Below, piece by piece: positions 1 to 8,813 of a stretch of DNA of 41,609 bases; positions within the stretch are counted from its first letter, which is position 1, and each line of letters begins with the position of its first letter. The stretch spans positions 1 through 41,609 of the forward strand of contig JASUSA010000026.1 in assembly GCA_030446305.1 (NCBI GenBank), written 5' to 3'. The position numbers and the translations under genes are program-made. The notes beneath the pieces were generated by a model, which made no database searches, was not told where the DNA came from, and saw nothing but the letters and a program-made list of their open reading frames with translations. This DNA is from Clostridiales bacterium. GTDB taxonomy: Bacteria; Bacillota; Clostridia; Peptostreptococcales; Acidaminobacteraceae.

Positions 1-540
1 CAGTATCGAGAGACGATCCTGCTTATGAGCGGCAGCTATAAGGGCGAAGCAATGGCATACTGTCCTTTCATCTGGGTAGATCAGGACAAGGCGCTGATGC
101 GCGGTCTGATTCAGGGATGGCCAAAGCAGCTGGGTTCGACGCATATGTCGAGATCATATGCCCTAGAATCAAAAGCGGCGCCTACGGGACTATCAGCGGC
201 AACGCTGTCTGTAAACGGCAAACGCTATATGGCGGGGCGCGTTCAAGTTTATGAAGCGGATGCCAATATGCCGGCACCCAGTTTTGCCGGTTCTGCACTC
301 GTACGTTATTTCCCAGATCTTGTGAAGGGCAATCACCAGCAGCCATTGGTGCATGAGCTGGTACAGCTGAAATCGAGAGACGTGCAGATTTCCAAAGTGG
401 CAAAAGGTGAAGCAATGCTGGACTTTACGGTAATGGCAGATCATGAACTCAGCGATTTTTCACCTAAAAAGGTATTGGCGGGCTATCGGTTCCAAGTGGC
501 ATTAACGGTTGATGACCTGAAACCGCTGACCAAATTGTAA
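1..540 (+). CDS. Acetoacetate decarboxylase-family protein (5' end cut)
   Basis: The frame is open from base 1 (QYRETILLM...), so the gene starts upstream of the window; 179 C-terminal residues are visible. The pattern Y-R-E-T-I-L-L, then G-E-A-M-A-Y-C-P-F-I-W-V, then QGWPKQLG matches the acetoacetate decarboxylase (ADC) fold, where the lysine of the PK motif forms the Schiff base with the substrate. In classical ADC two lysines stand side by side here, the second lowering the pKa of the first; in this protein the second is glutamine. It may therefore be an ADC-like enzyme with another substrate. The AraC gene follows after about 25 bases and may be co-transcribed. The family call is fairly sure; the reaction is not. 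Confidence 0.75.
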   Translation, partial: QYRETILLMSGSYKGEAMAYCPFIWVDQDKALMRGLIQGWPKQLGSTHMSRSYALESKAAPTGLSAATLSVNGKRYMAGRVQVYEADANMPAPSFAGSALVRYFPDLVKGNHQQPLVHELVQLKSRDVQISKVAKGEAMLDFTVMADHELSDFSPKKVLAGYRFQVALTVDDLKPLTKL

Positions 541-565
541 GGGATTTTTATGACATGGAGTGCTT

Positions 566-1348
566 ATGATTAATCGCATCTTAAAAACGGCATCGCCGTA
601 TAACTTAATTGAAGTCAAGTGCAACGAGGCGCATCCAAATGCATATAAACCGCATCTGCACTCGGAACTTGCCGTTGGCATTATTCAAAGTGGTGAAACC
701 GTTGTCGCCATTAACGGTGCGAACTATCATTTAAAAGTCGGAGATGCGATTGTGATTATGCCCTATGTCATACACAATTGTCAGCCCGTTGACATTGACA
801 ATTGGGCTTATACAATGGTTTTTCTGCGTGGTGAATATCAAGCGCAGATCATGGCGCAGTTGGAAGCGTCCATGCAGATCGGCATTGTGAAACTTGATGA
901 AGCAATGTTCCGGCAGATCGAATCGCTAGCAGAATCGCTCAAGACGGAATCAGATTCCTTTATGCGGGAAGTTGTGCTCGTCGATTGCATTAATGAGATT
1001 GTCGATTGCCTCCAAAGGCGTGTCATACGGGCAGAAGATGCACAAATGATGGCAATTCGCGATTATTTGGAGACACATTTTTTAGAAAGTATGTCACTGG
1101 ATGATACGGCGGCGCAGTTTAACATCAATAAGTTCAGTTTGATTAAGCGGTTTAAACAGTTATTTGATATAACACCGGCCGCTTATCAGCTGCAATTAAA
1201 AGTTAATTACGCAAAACAGCTTATGCGTGAATCGCAGGATTTGGCAGATGTCGCATGTCGGTCGGGCTTTTTTGACCAAGCGCATTTAACGCGCGAGTTT
1301 AAGAAATCATCCGGACTGACACCGGGGCAGTATACGGGTATGGTGTAG
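566..1348 (+). CDS. AraC-family transcriptional regulator with cupin sensor
   Basis: A 260-residue regulator. The N-terminal ~100 residues look like a cupin arm (HLHSELAVGIIQSGE, then GDAIVIMPYVIHNCQP), which normally binds a small molecule. The C-terminal ~100 residues are the double helix-turn-helix of AraC proteins (FNINKFSLIKRFKQLF, then ACRSGFFDQAHLTREFKKSSG, ending in LTPGQY). An in-frame GTG at 560 exists, but GGAG at 557-560 lies five bases before the ATG at 566, so that ATG is preferred. It sits directly behind the ADC-family gene and likely regulates that operon. After the stop, 1349-1582 holds a small hairpin (CGAC...GTCG) but no clear terminator. Confidence 0.9.
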   Translation: MINRILKTASPYNLIEVKCNEAHPNAYKPHLHSELAVGIIQSGETVVAINGANYHLKVGDAIVIMPYVIHNCQPVDIDNWAYTMVFLRGEYQAQIMAQLEASMQIGIVKLDEAMFRQIESLAESLKTESDSFMREVVLVDCINEIVDCLQRRVIRAEDAQMMAIRDYLETHFLESMSLDDTAAQFNINKFSLIKRFKQLFDITPAAYQLQLKVNYAKQLMRESQDLADVACRSGFFDQAHLTREFKKSSGLTPGQYTGMV

Positions 1349-1582
1349 CGACGACTGAACGTCGAATGCGAACGGCGCACAGTGGCAAGGGCGTGACAGT
1401 TGGCAATAAAAAATGTACATAGATTTTACAAGCAACCGGTGATGTTTTCCTAAAAATGATGTTATGATGGTATGGAAAAAGAATTGCAGATAGACATCGC
1501 ACATTGCATACAACAGATGACGCTCGCCTTATGGCAAAAGACATAGGGCATACATCACAAGACACATTAATGGGAGGCTCAC

Positions 1583-2380
1583 TTGATTTATGGGATGCCG
1601 ACGCTCCTCGAGCTCGATACACTGGAAGCAAATGTTCAACTGTGCAAAACACTGGGATTGGATTTTGTAGAAATTAATATGAATATGCCGCAGTTTCAGC
1701 CGGAAGCCTTGACAGCAGCACACTTGAACAAACTCAAAGAAACTTATGGCATATCATTGACGTTTCATTTGGCGGAAGATATTGACATCGGGCACTTTAA
1801 TGCTGGAATCCGTCAGGCTTATTTTGAAAATATTGAAGCGGCACTGGCGCTGATGATGGCGGTGGATAGTCCGCTTTTAAACATGCACATGATGTGTGGC
1901 ATTCATTTTACGCTGCCGTCGGGCAAGCGGTTTCTCTATGAGCAGTACCGTGAGACGTACCTTGCAAATGTCATGGCTTTTCGAGAATGCGCTGATCGCC
2001 TGCTGGATGGCACGGCGATAAAAATCGGCATTGAGAATACGGGACATTATGACCATGCTTTTTTAAGAGCCGGCGTTGAATTGCTGCTGGAGAGTCCTGT
2101 ATTTGCACTGACGCATGATATCGGACACGATGCCATCAGCAACGGCAACGATGCCAAATTTATGATGAAACACGAAGCAGCTGTTCATCATTATCATATA
2201 CATGATGCTTTGGAAGGGCGTGACCATATGACATTTTATGATGGCTCACTGCCAATTGATGCTTATTTCAAAAAAGCGGCACATCAAAACGCCTCTGCCG
2301 TCATTGAAGTGAAGACGATCGAGGCGCTGAAAGAATCAGTGGAAAGGATGCGCTATAGAGGTTACTTTACATCATTTTAG
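1583..2380 (+). CDS. Sugar phosphate isomerase/epimerase-like TIM-barrel protein
   Basis: A 265-residue xylose-isomerase-like (AP endonuclease 2) TIM barrel. Likely metal-ligand motifs appear in the usual order: GIENTG (Glu), LTHDIGHD (Asp/His), HHYHIHDALEGRDH (His/Asp/His) and VIEVK (Glu). Members include sugar and inositol epimerases, dehydratases and endonuclease IV; the substrate cannot be told from sequence. The start is TTG at 1583, chosen because GGGAGG at 1572-1577 is correctly spaced from it; the next in-frame ATG (1595) is farther away. Its 3' end overlaps the convergent histidine kinase gene by nine bases. Family sure, function unknown. Confidence 0.8.
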   Translation: MIYGMPTLLELDTLEANVQLCKTLGLDFVEINMNMPQFQPEALTAAHLNKLKETYGISLTFHLAEDIDIGHFNAGIRQAYFENIEAALALMMAVDSPLLNMHMMCGIHFTLPSGKRFLYEQYRETYLANVMAFRECADRLLDGTAIKIGIENTGHYDHAFLRAGVELLLESPVFALTHDIGHDAISNGNDAKFMMKHEAAVHHYHIHDALEGRDHMTFYDGSLPIDAYFKKAAHQNASAVIEVKTIEALKESVERMRYRGYFTSF

Positions 2381-3592
2381 AGGCCAGACGATTTCAAAGC
2401 GTGCACCGTCTTCATAGCGATAGCGAATGGTGCCGCCGGTTAACGTGACATAGGTTTTGACAATGGCGAGCCCCAGACCGGACTTGCCGTCTTTACCTTT
2501 GACAAATCGCTCAAATAATTTTGGTACGACTGCGGATTCGACGCCGTCGCCGTCATCTTGAATCACAACAGTCACTGACTGTGGCATATGATGATAGGTG
2601 ATGGCGATTTTTTGTTTGGCATAACGCGAGGCATTTTGGATGAGATTTTCCAAAATGATTTGGAGTATTTGACGATCAAATATAAAGGGGATTGTGTCGA
2701 CATTTTTTGAAAGGGTCAAGTGATTTGGCAGGATTGGTGCGATATCGTCGACAAAGGCTTGCATATCAATTGCCTGCCATGTTGAGGGATCAACGGCTGA
2801 AGCCTCTGCTTTGCTGGAGCGCAGCATTTGATCGACGCTTGCCTTAAGTCGGGCGACTTCATCCAGTATCTTTTGACGCATTTCATTTTCGGTAAAGAGG
2901 CCGTCTTCATAAGCTTCGACACTGCCCTGAATATTCATGAGCGGTGATTTCATCGCATGCGAAGCTTCCTGAAAAAAGCGGTCACGTACTTCTTTAGCGT
3001 GGTTGTGTGCGAGAATGAGCTCGTCCCAGTCGGAGTGAAGTGGTTCGAGATAACGGTCTGCGGCCATGGCATCCGTAATTTGCCTTAATGGGCGATTAAC
3101 CATGCGGTATAAGAGTGTGCTGAGTGCCAAAATCATAAGGACGCCAAAAAAGGCAGATGTCGCAATGGCGATGAGAAAAATTGTTTGGATACGCGAGGTG
3201 TCACCTTCGCGCTCGACGATAATGACTTGTCCGAGATCTGTGCCGTTTGGGGCGATCATTTGCGCTCTGGCAGCGATCAGATCACGACGTTTTAGAATTT
3301 CACGCGCTGTCACACCGTCTAAGTTGTCGTAGATAACGCCGCGATCCGGCGTCATGACAGCACCTTTAATTTGATTGATTTCAAAGAGTGATTTGACAAT
3401 GGCAATGGTGGCGAGGGTTGGATCTGCCACAAGCATATCGGCGATGTTTTCAGCGATTTGCGTATTCTCTCGTCTGAGTTCATTGCGGTGATATCGGCCA
3501 AAGGCATTAAAGAGCATCAGCGAATTGGCGAGGAGCATAATGATTAAGATGGCAGACATCATGAAAATTAATTTGCGGTTAAATTTATGCAT
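2372..3592 (-). CDS. Sensor histidine kinase, EnvZ/PhoR type
   Basis: A 406-residue membrane kinase. It has a transmembrane helix at residues 8-28, an extracytoplasmic sensor of about 110 residues, a second helix at 138-160, a HAMP-like linker, and a dimerisation helix with H212 in ASHAMKSPL (a variant of the usual SHELKTPL). The ATPase domain shows the N box around N320, DDGDGV at 346-351, FERF at 360-363 and GLGLA at 372-376. The ATG at 3592 is chosen because it overlaps the 3' end of the response regulator by eight bases with a GGGGAG-type RBS upstream; longer in-frame extensions run through the regulator gene. It is translationally coupled to that regulator. The signal may concern the envelope, given the secreted protein encoded next door. 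Confidence 0.93.
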   Translation of the reverse strand: MHKFNRKLIFMMSAILIIMLLANSLMLFNAFGRYHRNELRRENTQIAENIADMLVADPTLATIAIVKSLFEINQIKGAVMTPDRGVIYDNLDGVTAREILKRRDLIAARAQMIAPNGTDLGQVIIVEREGDTSRIQTIFLIAIATSAFFGVLMILALSTLLYRMVNRPLRQITDAMAADRYLEPLHSDWDELILAHNHAKEVRDRFFQEASHAMKSPLMNIQGSVEAYEDGLFTENEMRQKILDEVARLKASVDQMLRSSKAEASAVDPSTWQAIDMQAFVDDIAPILPNHLTLSKNVDTIPFIFDRQILQIILENLIQNASRYAKQKIAITYHHMPQSVTVVIQDDGDGVESAVVPKLFERFVKGKDGKSGLGLAIVKTYVTLTGGTIRYRYEDGARFEIVWPLK

Positions 3593-4274
3593 GGTACCGA
3601 TACCCCACTCCCCACACCGTTTCAATTTCAACGGAAAGTTTTTTTCTGAGACGTTTGACGATGTCATCGACCATTCGCGTCTGTCCGAGGGCGTCATACC
3701 CCCAGACCTGTTCGATGATACGGTCTCTGGAAAGCACAATTCTTGGATTTTGCATGAAGTAAACGAGGGCTTCAAATTCTTTAAGTGTCAAAGTAATGAG
3801 GCAGTCACCGTCAAAAACTTCCATGGTGTCAAGCTGAACGCGAATGGTGCCATGAGCGATGATTTGATTGTCGGCAGGTTTGGTTTGTGCGGATGCATAC
3901 GCTTTTTGACGCGCGAGCAATCGTTTGGCGCGAACCACCAGTTCCCGTGGCGAAAACGGTTTGGTGAGATAGTCGTCGCCGCCGATTTCGATACCATAGA
4001 TTCGGTCGAATTCATCTGATTTCGCCGTAACGAAGATGATGGGCATTTCGCTGTATTCAGCTTTGATGGTTTTAAGGAGATCAAAGCCATTGTCATGGCC
4101 AATCATGACATCTAAGATACACAGGGCGACATCATTTGATCGGATAAATGGCAAGACGCCTTCGATGCTGCTGAATCCATTAACACACAGGCCTTCATGC
4201 TCAAAATAACGCGTGATCATATCTAGGGTATTGAGGTCGTCTTCCACGATGACGAGTGTTTTTTCCAGTGACAT
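3585..4274 (-). CDS. OmpR/PhoB-family response regulator
   Basis: A 229-residue regulator. The receiver domain (about 1-120) has the acidic pair E11-D12-D13, the phospho-acceptor D55 in CILDVM, the switch Thr in FVTAKSD and the Lys in LTKPFSP. The C-terminal winged helix ends with VWGVGYRYHA. The ATG at 4274 is preceded by AAGGAG at the right distance, which decides the start over a longer open frame. It is first in a two-gene minus-strand operon with the kinase. A TATAAT -10 box lies at 4308-4313 (minus strand). Its obvious candidate target is the divergent secreted-protein gene starting at 4548. Confidence 0.95.
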   Translation of the reverse strand: MSLEKTLVIVEDDLNTLDMITRYFEHEGLCVNGFSSIEGVLPFIRSNDVALCILDVMIGHDNGFDLLKTIKAEYSEMPIIFVTAKSDEFDRIYGIEIGGDDYLTKPFSPRELVVRAKRLLARQKAYASAQTKPADNQIIAHGTIRVQLDTMEVFDGDCLITLTLKEFEALVYFMQNPRIVLSRDRIIEQVWGYDALGQTRMVDDIVKRLRKKLSVEIETVWGVGYRYHA

Positions 4275-4307
4275 GCGCAACTCCTTCTCTTTGGGTTCTA
4301 TAATTCT

Positions 4308-4313
4308 ATTATA
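4308..4313 (-). promoter_or_regulatory. -10 box of the two-component operon
   Basis: On the minus strand this reads TATAAT exactly, 34 bases before the regulator's start codon. A weak -35-like GCTTGA lies 17 bases upstream; the -10 box is convincing, the -35 is not. Confidence 0.55.
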
Positions 4314-4378
4314 CGCTATGGACTGATGGTTCAAGCGCGATCCCAAAGAGATTATACATTTTTTACACACTTTTCCCA

Positions 4379-4406
4379 TTGGCTTCATACATTTGCTTTC
4401 TATGAT
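4379..4406 (+). promoter_or_regulatory. Probable sigma-A promoter of the secreted-protein gene
   Basis: TTGGCT (4379-4384), a 16-base spacer and TATGAT (4401-4406). It faces the gene at 4548 and implies a leader of about 135 nt. It lies back-to-back with the two-component promoter, fitting regulation by that system, although no clear direct-repeat PhoB-type box was recognised. Confidence 0.5.
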
Positions 4407-4547
4407 AATGGTAGACCATGACAGTACAGAACAAGATGCAACGATAGATGCAACCATTGATATACCGATTGACGCACATGCACGATAAAGTGCAGACGAC
4501 ATCGAAAGTAGGTACGGTCTGCTGTAAAAAATGATGAGGAGGCTTTT

Positions 4548-5201
4548 ATGAAAAAATTATTAATACTCGGCTTGGTGACGACGACACTGCTCAGCGGGGC
4601 AGTCTTTGCAGGAACAGAAGAAACGGCAGACAATACGCCGTTGCGCCCGGAAAGGCCGCGCATTGAGCAATTTGATGGTGAAAGACAGGGAGATGACCGC
4701 ACAATTGAAGTCAGGCGGAAGTCAGATGGTGAAAGAAGAACACAAGTGCTGACAGAAGCATTTGAAACATACTACCCAGAGGCACTGGATACCTATACAG
4801 CACTTGAAGCAGAACATAAGGCATTCCACGAATCGCGAGATGCACTGAGAGAAACGGCCATGGCGGCAGAAAAGCAAGCGTATCAAGAGATTGTTGACGC
4901 GCTGCTCTCAGGCGAAATGGATCGTGAAGCAGCACGCGCTGCAATAGAGGATCTTCGAGGCGCAGGTGCTGAAACACGTGAATCGCTTAAAGCGATTTTC
5001 GATGAAAAACGCGAGGCACTTGAAGCAGATAAAACCATTAACGATGCTCTGCGCGATACTTTGAGGGCGCTTTTGACAGCTGAAACGGTCGATGAGGCGG
5101 CTGTACAGAATGCGCTTGACGAGGTGATAGCGCAGCTTCAAAGCCACATCGCACTTGATGAAAAGTATGCGGCTATGGCAGATGCGGTAATGGTGCCGTA
5201 A
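4548..5201 (+). CDS. Secreted, mostly helical protein next to a two-component system
   Basis: 217 residues. It starts with a clear signal peptide (MKKLLILGLVTTTLLSGAVFA, likely cut after VFA at residue 21). The mature part is very rich in Glu, Ala, Arg and Leu and reads as long alpha-helices or coiled coil (roughly residues 65-205), without cysteines or membrane segments. The size, the export signal, the charged helices and the position divergent from a sensor kinase/regulator operon recall the Spy/CpxP type of envelope-stress protein, but no family signature such as LTxxQ is present, so this is only an analogy. RBS GAGGAGG precedes the ATG. Directly after the TAA, a lysine-rich repeat continues in the same frame for 35 codons (see 5208-5370). 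Confidence 0.75.
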   Translation: MKKLLILGLVTTTLLSGAVFAGTEETADNTPLRPERPRIEQFDGERQGDDRTIEVRRKSDGERRTQVLTEAFETYYPEALDTYTALEAEHKAFHESRDALRETAMAAEKQAYQEIVDALLSGEMDREAARAAIEDLRGAGAETRESLKAIFDEKREALEADKTINDALRDTLRALLTAETVDEAAVQNALDEVIAQLQSHIALDEKYAAMADAVMVP

Positions 5202-5207
5202 ATTAAA

Positions 5208-5370
5208 GCAAAAGTAAAAACGGAGGCAAAAGCTGAAGTGAAAGCTAATGTGAAAGCTAATGTGAAGGCTAATGTGAAGGCTGAAGTAAAGGCTGAAGTA
5301 AAGGCATAAGTAAAGCTAAAGTAAAAGCAAAAATAAAAGCTAAAATAAAAGCTAAAATAAAAGCGAAGTG
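5208..5370 (+). repeat. Degenerate 6/12-bp tandem repeat in frame with the upstream gene
   Basis: Units such as GCTAATGTGAAG and GCTGAAGTAAAG, degrading to AAAGCTAAAATA, repeat for about 160 bases. In the frame of the secreted protein they encode, after its TAA at 5199-5201, an alternating Lys-Ala-Glu/Asn-Val peptide up to a second TAA at 5307-5309. From 5312 the same Lys-Ala-Lys-Val/Ile pattern resumes in another frame. The minus strand is open here too but gives only an Ala-Phe-Thr repeat, an artefact. Confidence 0.85.
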
Positions 5371-5408
5371 CCAATGGCAATTTAAATGAAGAACTGACAT
5401 AAAAGAAA

Positions 5409-5448
5409 ATCGCCCGAAAGCTGATTGATTAATCTGTTTTCGGGCGAT
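5409..5448 (-). terminator. Rho-independent terminator of the LigM-like gene
   Basis: An 11-bp perfect stem (ATCGCCCGAAA at 5409-5419 with TTTCGGGCGAT at 5438-5448). Read on the minus strand it is followed by TTTTCTTTT, so it ends the transcript of the gene stopping at 5521. The + side lacks a T run. Confidence 0.8.
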
Positions 5449-5520
5449 GCTGTATTCATTAAAGGTCAATTGTACTTTGTACGGTGAAGCGTTTATTTCG
5501 TGAAGGGTTTGAAGCAATGG

Positions 5521-6933
5521 TTACTTTTGATAATGCGGAAGTTCTGAAACGTCTTTATTTTCATTTCTGATAAAATCGGCATTGTATGGCATTTTTGCGA
5601 CTTTGACACGGATGTTCATTTGCTTTGTACCCGGCGTTCCCCAGATCAGTGTCAGTTCTGTTCCTTCTTCGGCAAACTTTGGATCAATAAAGCCCAGCGA
5701 AATCATACTGTTATAGTGGTAGGAGACTATTCTGCCTGAACTGATTCCAATATCTTGTCCGTCATGCTGCACGCGGTCTGCACGGTATGCGTATTCACTA
5801 AAAAAGGCATTTGAATTGACGTCAACGTCTGATTCTGGTGCGATATTATCGCAAGATGCTTCACCAGGCTTGAACATGGTGGCATATACGGTGCCGATAT
5901 CATCGGCATGCCATTCCAGTGTCACAGCGGTTCTAGGCGGATTTTGCGCAATTTTTTCCAGTGCTTCACGGCCTGTGAAATCATGATTAAATTTCACTAA
6001 GAAGCCCCAGCCGACATCATAAGGGGTTACAAAGCGCGGTTGGAGGTCGTCGCCGACGCTGCCAAGCAGTTTTCGATTAATATTATACATAGAATACTGG
6101 GGATTTTCGTACATGTATTTTGTCATGGCTTCACTGGTTTCGAACCAAGGGAGCGGATAGTGAAGGTTGATGTTTGGGAAGCCGGCTTCTGTATGATTGA
6201 AGAGATTATAAGCGTGAAGGCCTAATTTTGTGGCACCGTATTTTTCACCGCTGGCCCATATTTTTCGGTAAACTTCATCGAACTCATTCATTGGACCGTG
6301 TACTTCATAAGCGAGATTGCCGGACATGCCCAGACGAACGACTTCAACGGCTTTGTCCCCCATCATCGCTTTTCGATGTGTTGCAAATTTAATATCATGA
6401 AGATCGGATTCAAAAGCGTCTTCTAAGATTTCAAGCGATTTTTCACCTGCGATCTGAATGAAGTATTCGGTTCCCGTTACATCTTCACCATAGACATCCA
6501 TGCCGCTTTCTTTTAGTAAAAAATCAATTGGCGGATTGAGCCAATAAGTTCGATAACGGTCTTCAGCAATTCTGATGACGACACCGTCTGTCAGTACTTG
6601 ACCGCTCTCGTTACAAATAACGGCATGTCTTAAACCCTTTGTGGTAAGTTTTGTAAAGTCGTTGATGCAGATGCTGTTTAAAAATTTAACGGCATCCGGG
6701 CCATAGACATCATAAATGGGACTGATCATCAGAGTTGTACCAATCCAAGCGCTCTTTCGATAACCGTCAATTTCATGTTTGACGCCGCCAAATTCATATG
6801 GGATTAATAATCCCGGCGCCATTTGAAACAGCAGTGTAGCGGATTCGAGGGCAGGGCTGTAAAGGCTGTACAATCCAGGTGCTTCAGATTCGGTTTTTAC
6901 TTGATATTGACTGTTTTGTTGTTGTGCGTCCAT
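5521..6933 (-). CDS. GcvT-like folate-binding protein, LigM/DesA-type demethylase candidate
   Basis: A 470-residue protein with the aminomethyltransferase (GcvT/DmdA) fold. The folate-binding beta-barrel part reads GPDAVKFLNSICINDFTKL, then AVICNESGQVLTDGVV and WLNPPIDFLL; the middle has LGMSGNLAYEVHGP; the C-terminal barrel has DVGWGFLVKFNHDFTGREAL and GRIVSYHYNSMISLGFID. The length and the lack of other glycine-cleavage genes nearby fit tetrahydrofolate-dependent demethylases such as LigM (vanillate) or DmdA better than GcvT itself. It would pass a methyl group from an O- or N-methyl compound to folate. The RBS GGAGG is close to the ATG. A PucR-type regulator is divergent from it and probably controls it. 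The substrate is unknown. Confidence 0.75.
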   Translation of the reverse strand: MDAQQQNSQYQVKTESEAPGLYSLYSPALESATLLFQMAPGLLIPYEFGGVKHEIDGYRKSAWIGTTLMISPIYDVYGPDAVKFLNSICINDFTKLTTKGLRHAVICNESGQVLTDGVVIRIAEDRYRTYWLNPPIDFLLKESGMDVYGEDVTGTEYFIQIAGEKSLEILEDAFESDLHDIKFATHRKAMMGDKAVEVVRLGMSGNLAYEVHGPMNEFDEVYRKIWASGEKYGATKLGLHAYNLFNHTEAGFPNINLHYPLPWFETSEAMTKYMYENPQYSMYNINRKLLGSVGDDLQPRFVTPYDVGWGFLVKFNHDFTGREALEKIAQNPPRTAVTLEWHADDIGTVYATMFKPGEASCDNIAPESDVDVNSNAFFSEYAYRADRVQHDGQDIGISSGRIVSYHYNSMISLGFIDPKFAEEGTELTLIWGTPGTKQMNIRVKVAKMPYNADFIRNENKDVSELPHYQK

Positions 6934-7248
6934 TATCTAATAATACCTCCTTAAATATTTTTCATGATCACAATCGTTGAAAACGAATATATTTAGCCGT
7001 TTGGTAAGATGCATCTCGCTTAATTTAACAATATAACGTTTGCTTGGAACTGTCATTAGCTATAAAATGAGAAATATAAGGTTTTTTTCGGCATAATTGT
7101 ACAGATAGAGATACATGGGGGGAATAACATGATTAAAATTTTGACCTTTTTACGACAATATGTATGGCTACAGGTATTCAACATATTAGGGTGAAGGATT
7201 TTCAAAAGCCTATGATGCAATTTCCTATGTGGGGAGGATGGTGAAAAA
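6934..7248. other. Divergent intergenic region with promoter signals
   Basis: 315 AT-rich bases between the LigM-like gene (minus) and the PucR regulator (plus). They hold the RBS of both genes and a short inverted repeat TCGTT-gaa-AACGA (6974-6986) that could be an operator. No coding sequence or strong promoter pair was recognised. Confidence 0.45.
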
Positions 7249-8799
7249 GTGCAGTGCACACTGAATATGCTGTTGGATGCGTTAGCATCATTTGATCCTA
7301 AACTTCATCAAACTGTATCAACTGATGATGGCATTGAACGCGTTTGTATGCTATGGGAAGCGAGTGATATGCAGGATGAAGCCTGTTTATATGTTGCGAC
7401 TAAAGAGATGGTTGACAATTTTGAAGGAACGTTGCCAACAAAACTCGTCTTTATTGGGTTGCTGACAGAATCGATGCCCTTTGACGGAATGCGTGTTTTA
7501 ATCAGTATAGAGGGCGACGGAACAGATGACCGAACAGCTGAACGCATTTGCCATCTGCTGATGCATACGATTTTATCATTCGAACGATGGGAACATGCAC
7601 TTCTGATGCATATTTTACACCGACAAAATATTGTGGCCATTTTAAAAACGGCGTCGGAAAAACTTACGAATCCAATTGCCATGTTCGATAATAACTTAAC
7701 CTTTATTACAAAAGCCGGACGCTTTGATGGGCCAATCACGGGGACGATTTGGGAGCGAATAGAATCGGAGCAGTCGGCACTCCTTGATTTTTATACACAG
7801 CGGGAACAGCAGGAAATTGCACGGCATACGTCTAATGATCGGCACCCAACGGTTTTTTACACGATTAACGATGAAACGCACACCTATGTGACGGCACAGA
7901 TAAAAATTGGCGATCAATCATTTGGCGCGCTTGGCCTTGTGGATATTAATCAGCCATTTACGGCAGGGCAACTGGATATTATTCAAGTTATTGCGGACAA
8001 ATTAAAATTGTATTTTCGAAACAACGAGGCGACGGCACTCGCATTTGAAAATGAAACGGCTTTATTTGTTAAACTCTTGGATGGTGCCGAGGCTGATGCA
8101 GATCTCGTCAGTTATCATTTGAAAGCCTATGCTTGGAAAGCGGGGGATAACTTTCAGCTTATGGCAATAAGAGGTGACTTTCCCTTTGATACACCAATGA
8201 GGGCACTTCCCTATATTAAACACATTAAGCAACTATTTTCAAAAGGTGTCGTGCTGCAGTACGCGGAGGCAATTCTCGTGGTATGCCGATATGAAGATTA
8301 CGAGACGAGAAACCCGGAGACGGTTGCTCAAATAGAGGCGACACTGAAAAAACTGCAAATGAACGGTGGTGTCAGTACGGTATTTTCGCAATTAAGCGAT
8401 TTAAAATACTACCATACTCAATGCCATTTTGCCATGAGCCAGTGCATTGAAAACACAGATAGACATTTATTGCGTTATGATGCCTGTCAGCAAACACATA
8501 TTATTCAAATGCTTAAAATGCAGGATCACTTAAAAAGCTTTTGTCATGCGAAAATTTTTGAAATATGGGAAAAGGGCGATGAACGAGACCGAGAACTCAT
8601 CCATAGTTTATACCACTATTTGATACATGGGCGCAACTTGGCACTTTCCGCAAAAGCGCTTTTTCTGCATCGCAATACATTGGCATACCGCATTCAGAAG
8701 ATTGCAAAAATGCTAAATGTGGATTTAAATACGTTGTCTGAAAATGAAGTGAATTTTCTAATGCTTTCCTGTATGATTGTGGAGAATGGGATTGATTAA
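7249..8799 (+). CDS. PucR/CdaR-family transcriptional regulator
   Basis: 516 residues. The C-terminal ~70 residues carry the PucR-type helix-turn-helix: LIHGRNLALSAKALFLHRNT followed by LAYRIQKIAKMLNVDLN. A GAF-like sensor region (about 110-270, with FDNNLTFITKAG) and a GGDEF-like CdaR middle part precede it. The start is GTG at 7249, 11 bases after GGGGAGG; an ATG at 7267 is an alternative. Such regulators usually activate an adjacent catabolic gene, here most plausibly the divergent demethylase-like gene. DUF1697 follows after 14 bases. Confidence 0.88.
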   Translation: MQCTLNMLLDALASFDPKLHQTVSTDDGIERVCMLWEASDMQDEACLYVATKEMVDNFEGTLPTKLVFIGLLTESMPFDGMRVLISIEGDGTDDRTAERICHLLMHTILSFERWEHALLMHILHRQNIVAILKTASEKLTNPIAMFDNNLTFITKAGRFDGPITGTIWERIESEQSALLDFYTQREQQEIARHTSNDRHPTVFYTINDETHTYVTAQIKIGDQSFGALGLVDINQPFTAGQLDIIQVIADKLKLYFRNNEATALAFENETALFVKLLDGAEADADLVSYHLKAYAWKAGDNFQLMAIRGDFPFDTPMRALPYIKHIKQLFSKGVVLQYAEAILVVCRYEDYETRNPETVAQIEATLKKLQMNGGVSTVFSQLSDLKYYHTQCHFAMSQCIENTDRHLLRYDACQQTHIIQMLKMQDHLKSFCHAKIFEIWEKGDERDRELIHSLYHYLIHGRNLALSAKALFLHRNTLAYRIQKIAKMLNVDLNTLSENEVNFLMLSCMIVENGID

Positions 8800-8813
8800 A
8801 AAGGCGGTGACAA

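Noticed and set aside
5138-5380. Minus-strand open frame of Ala-Phe-Thr repeats
   Set aside because: It is the complement of the tandem repeat, has no RBS and overlaps the 3' end of the secreted-protein gene.
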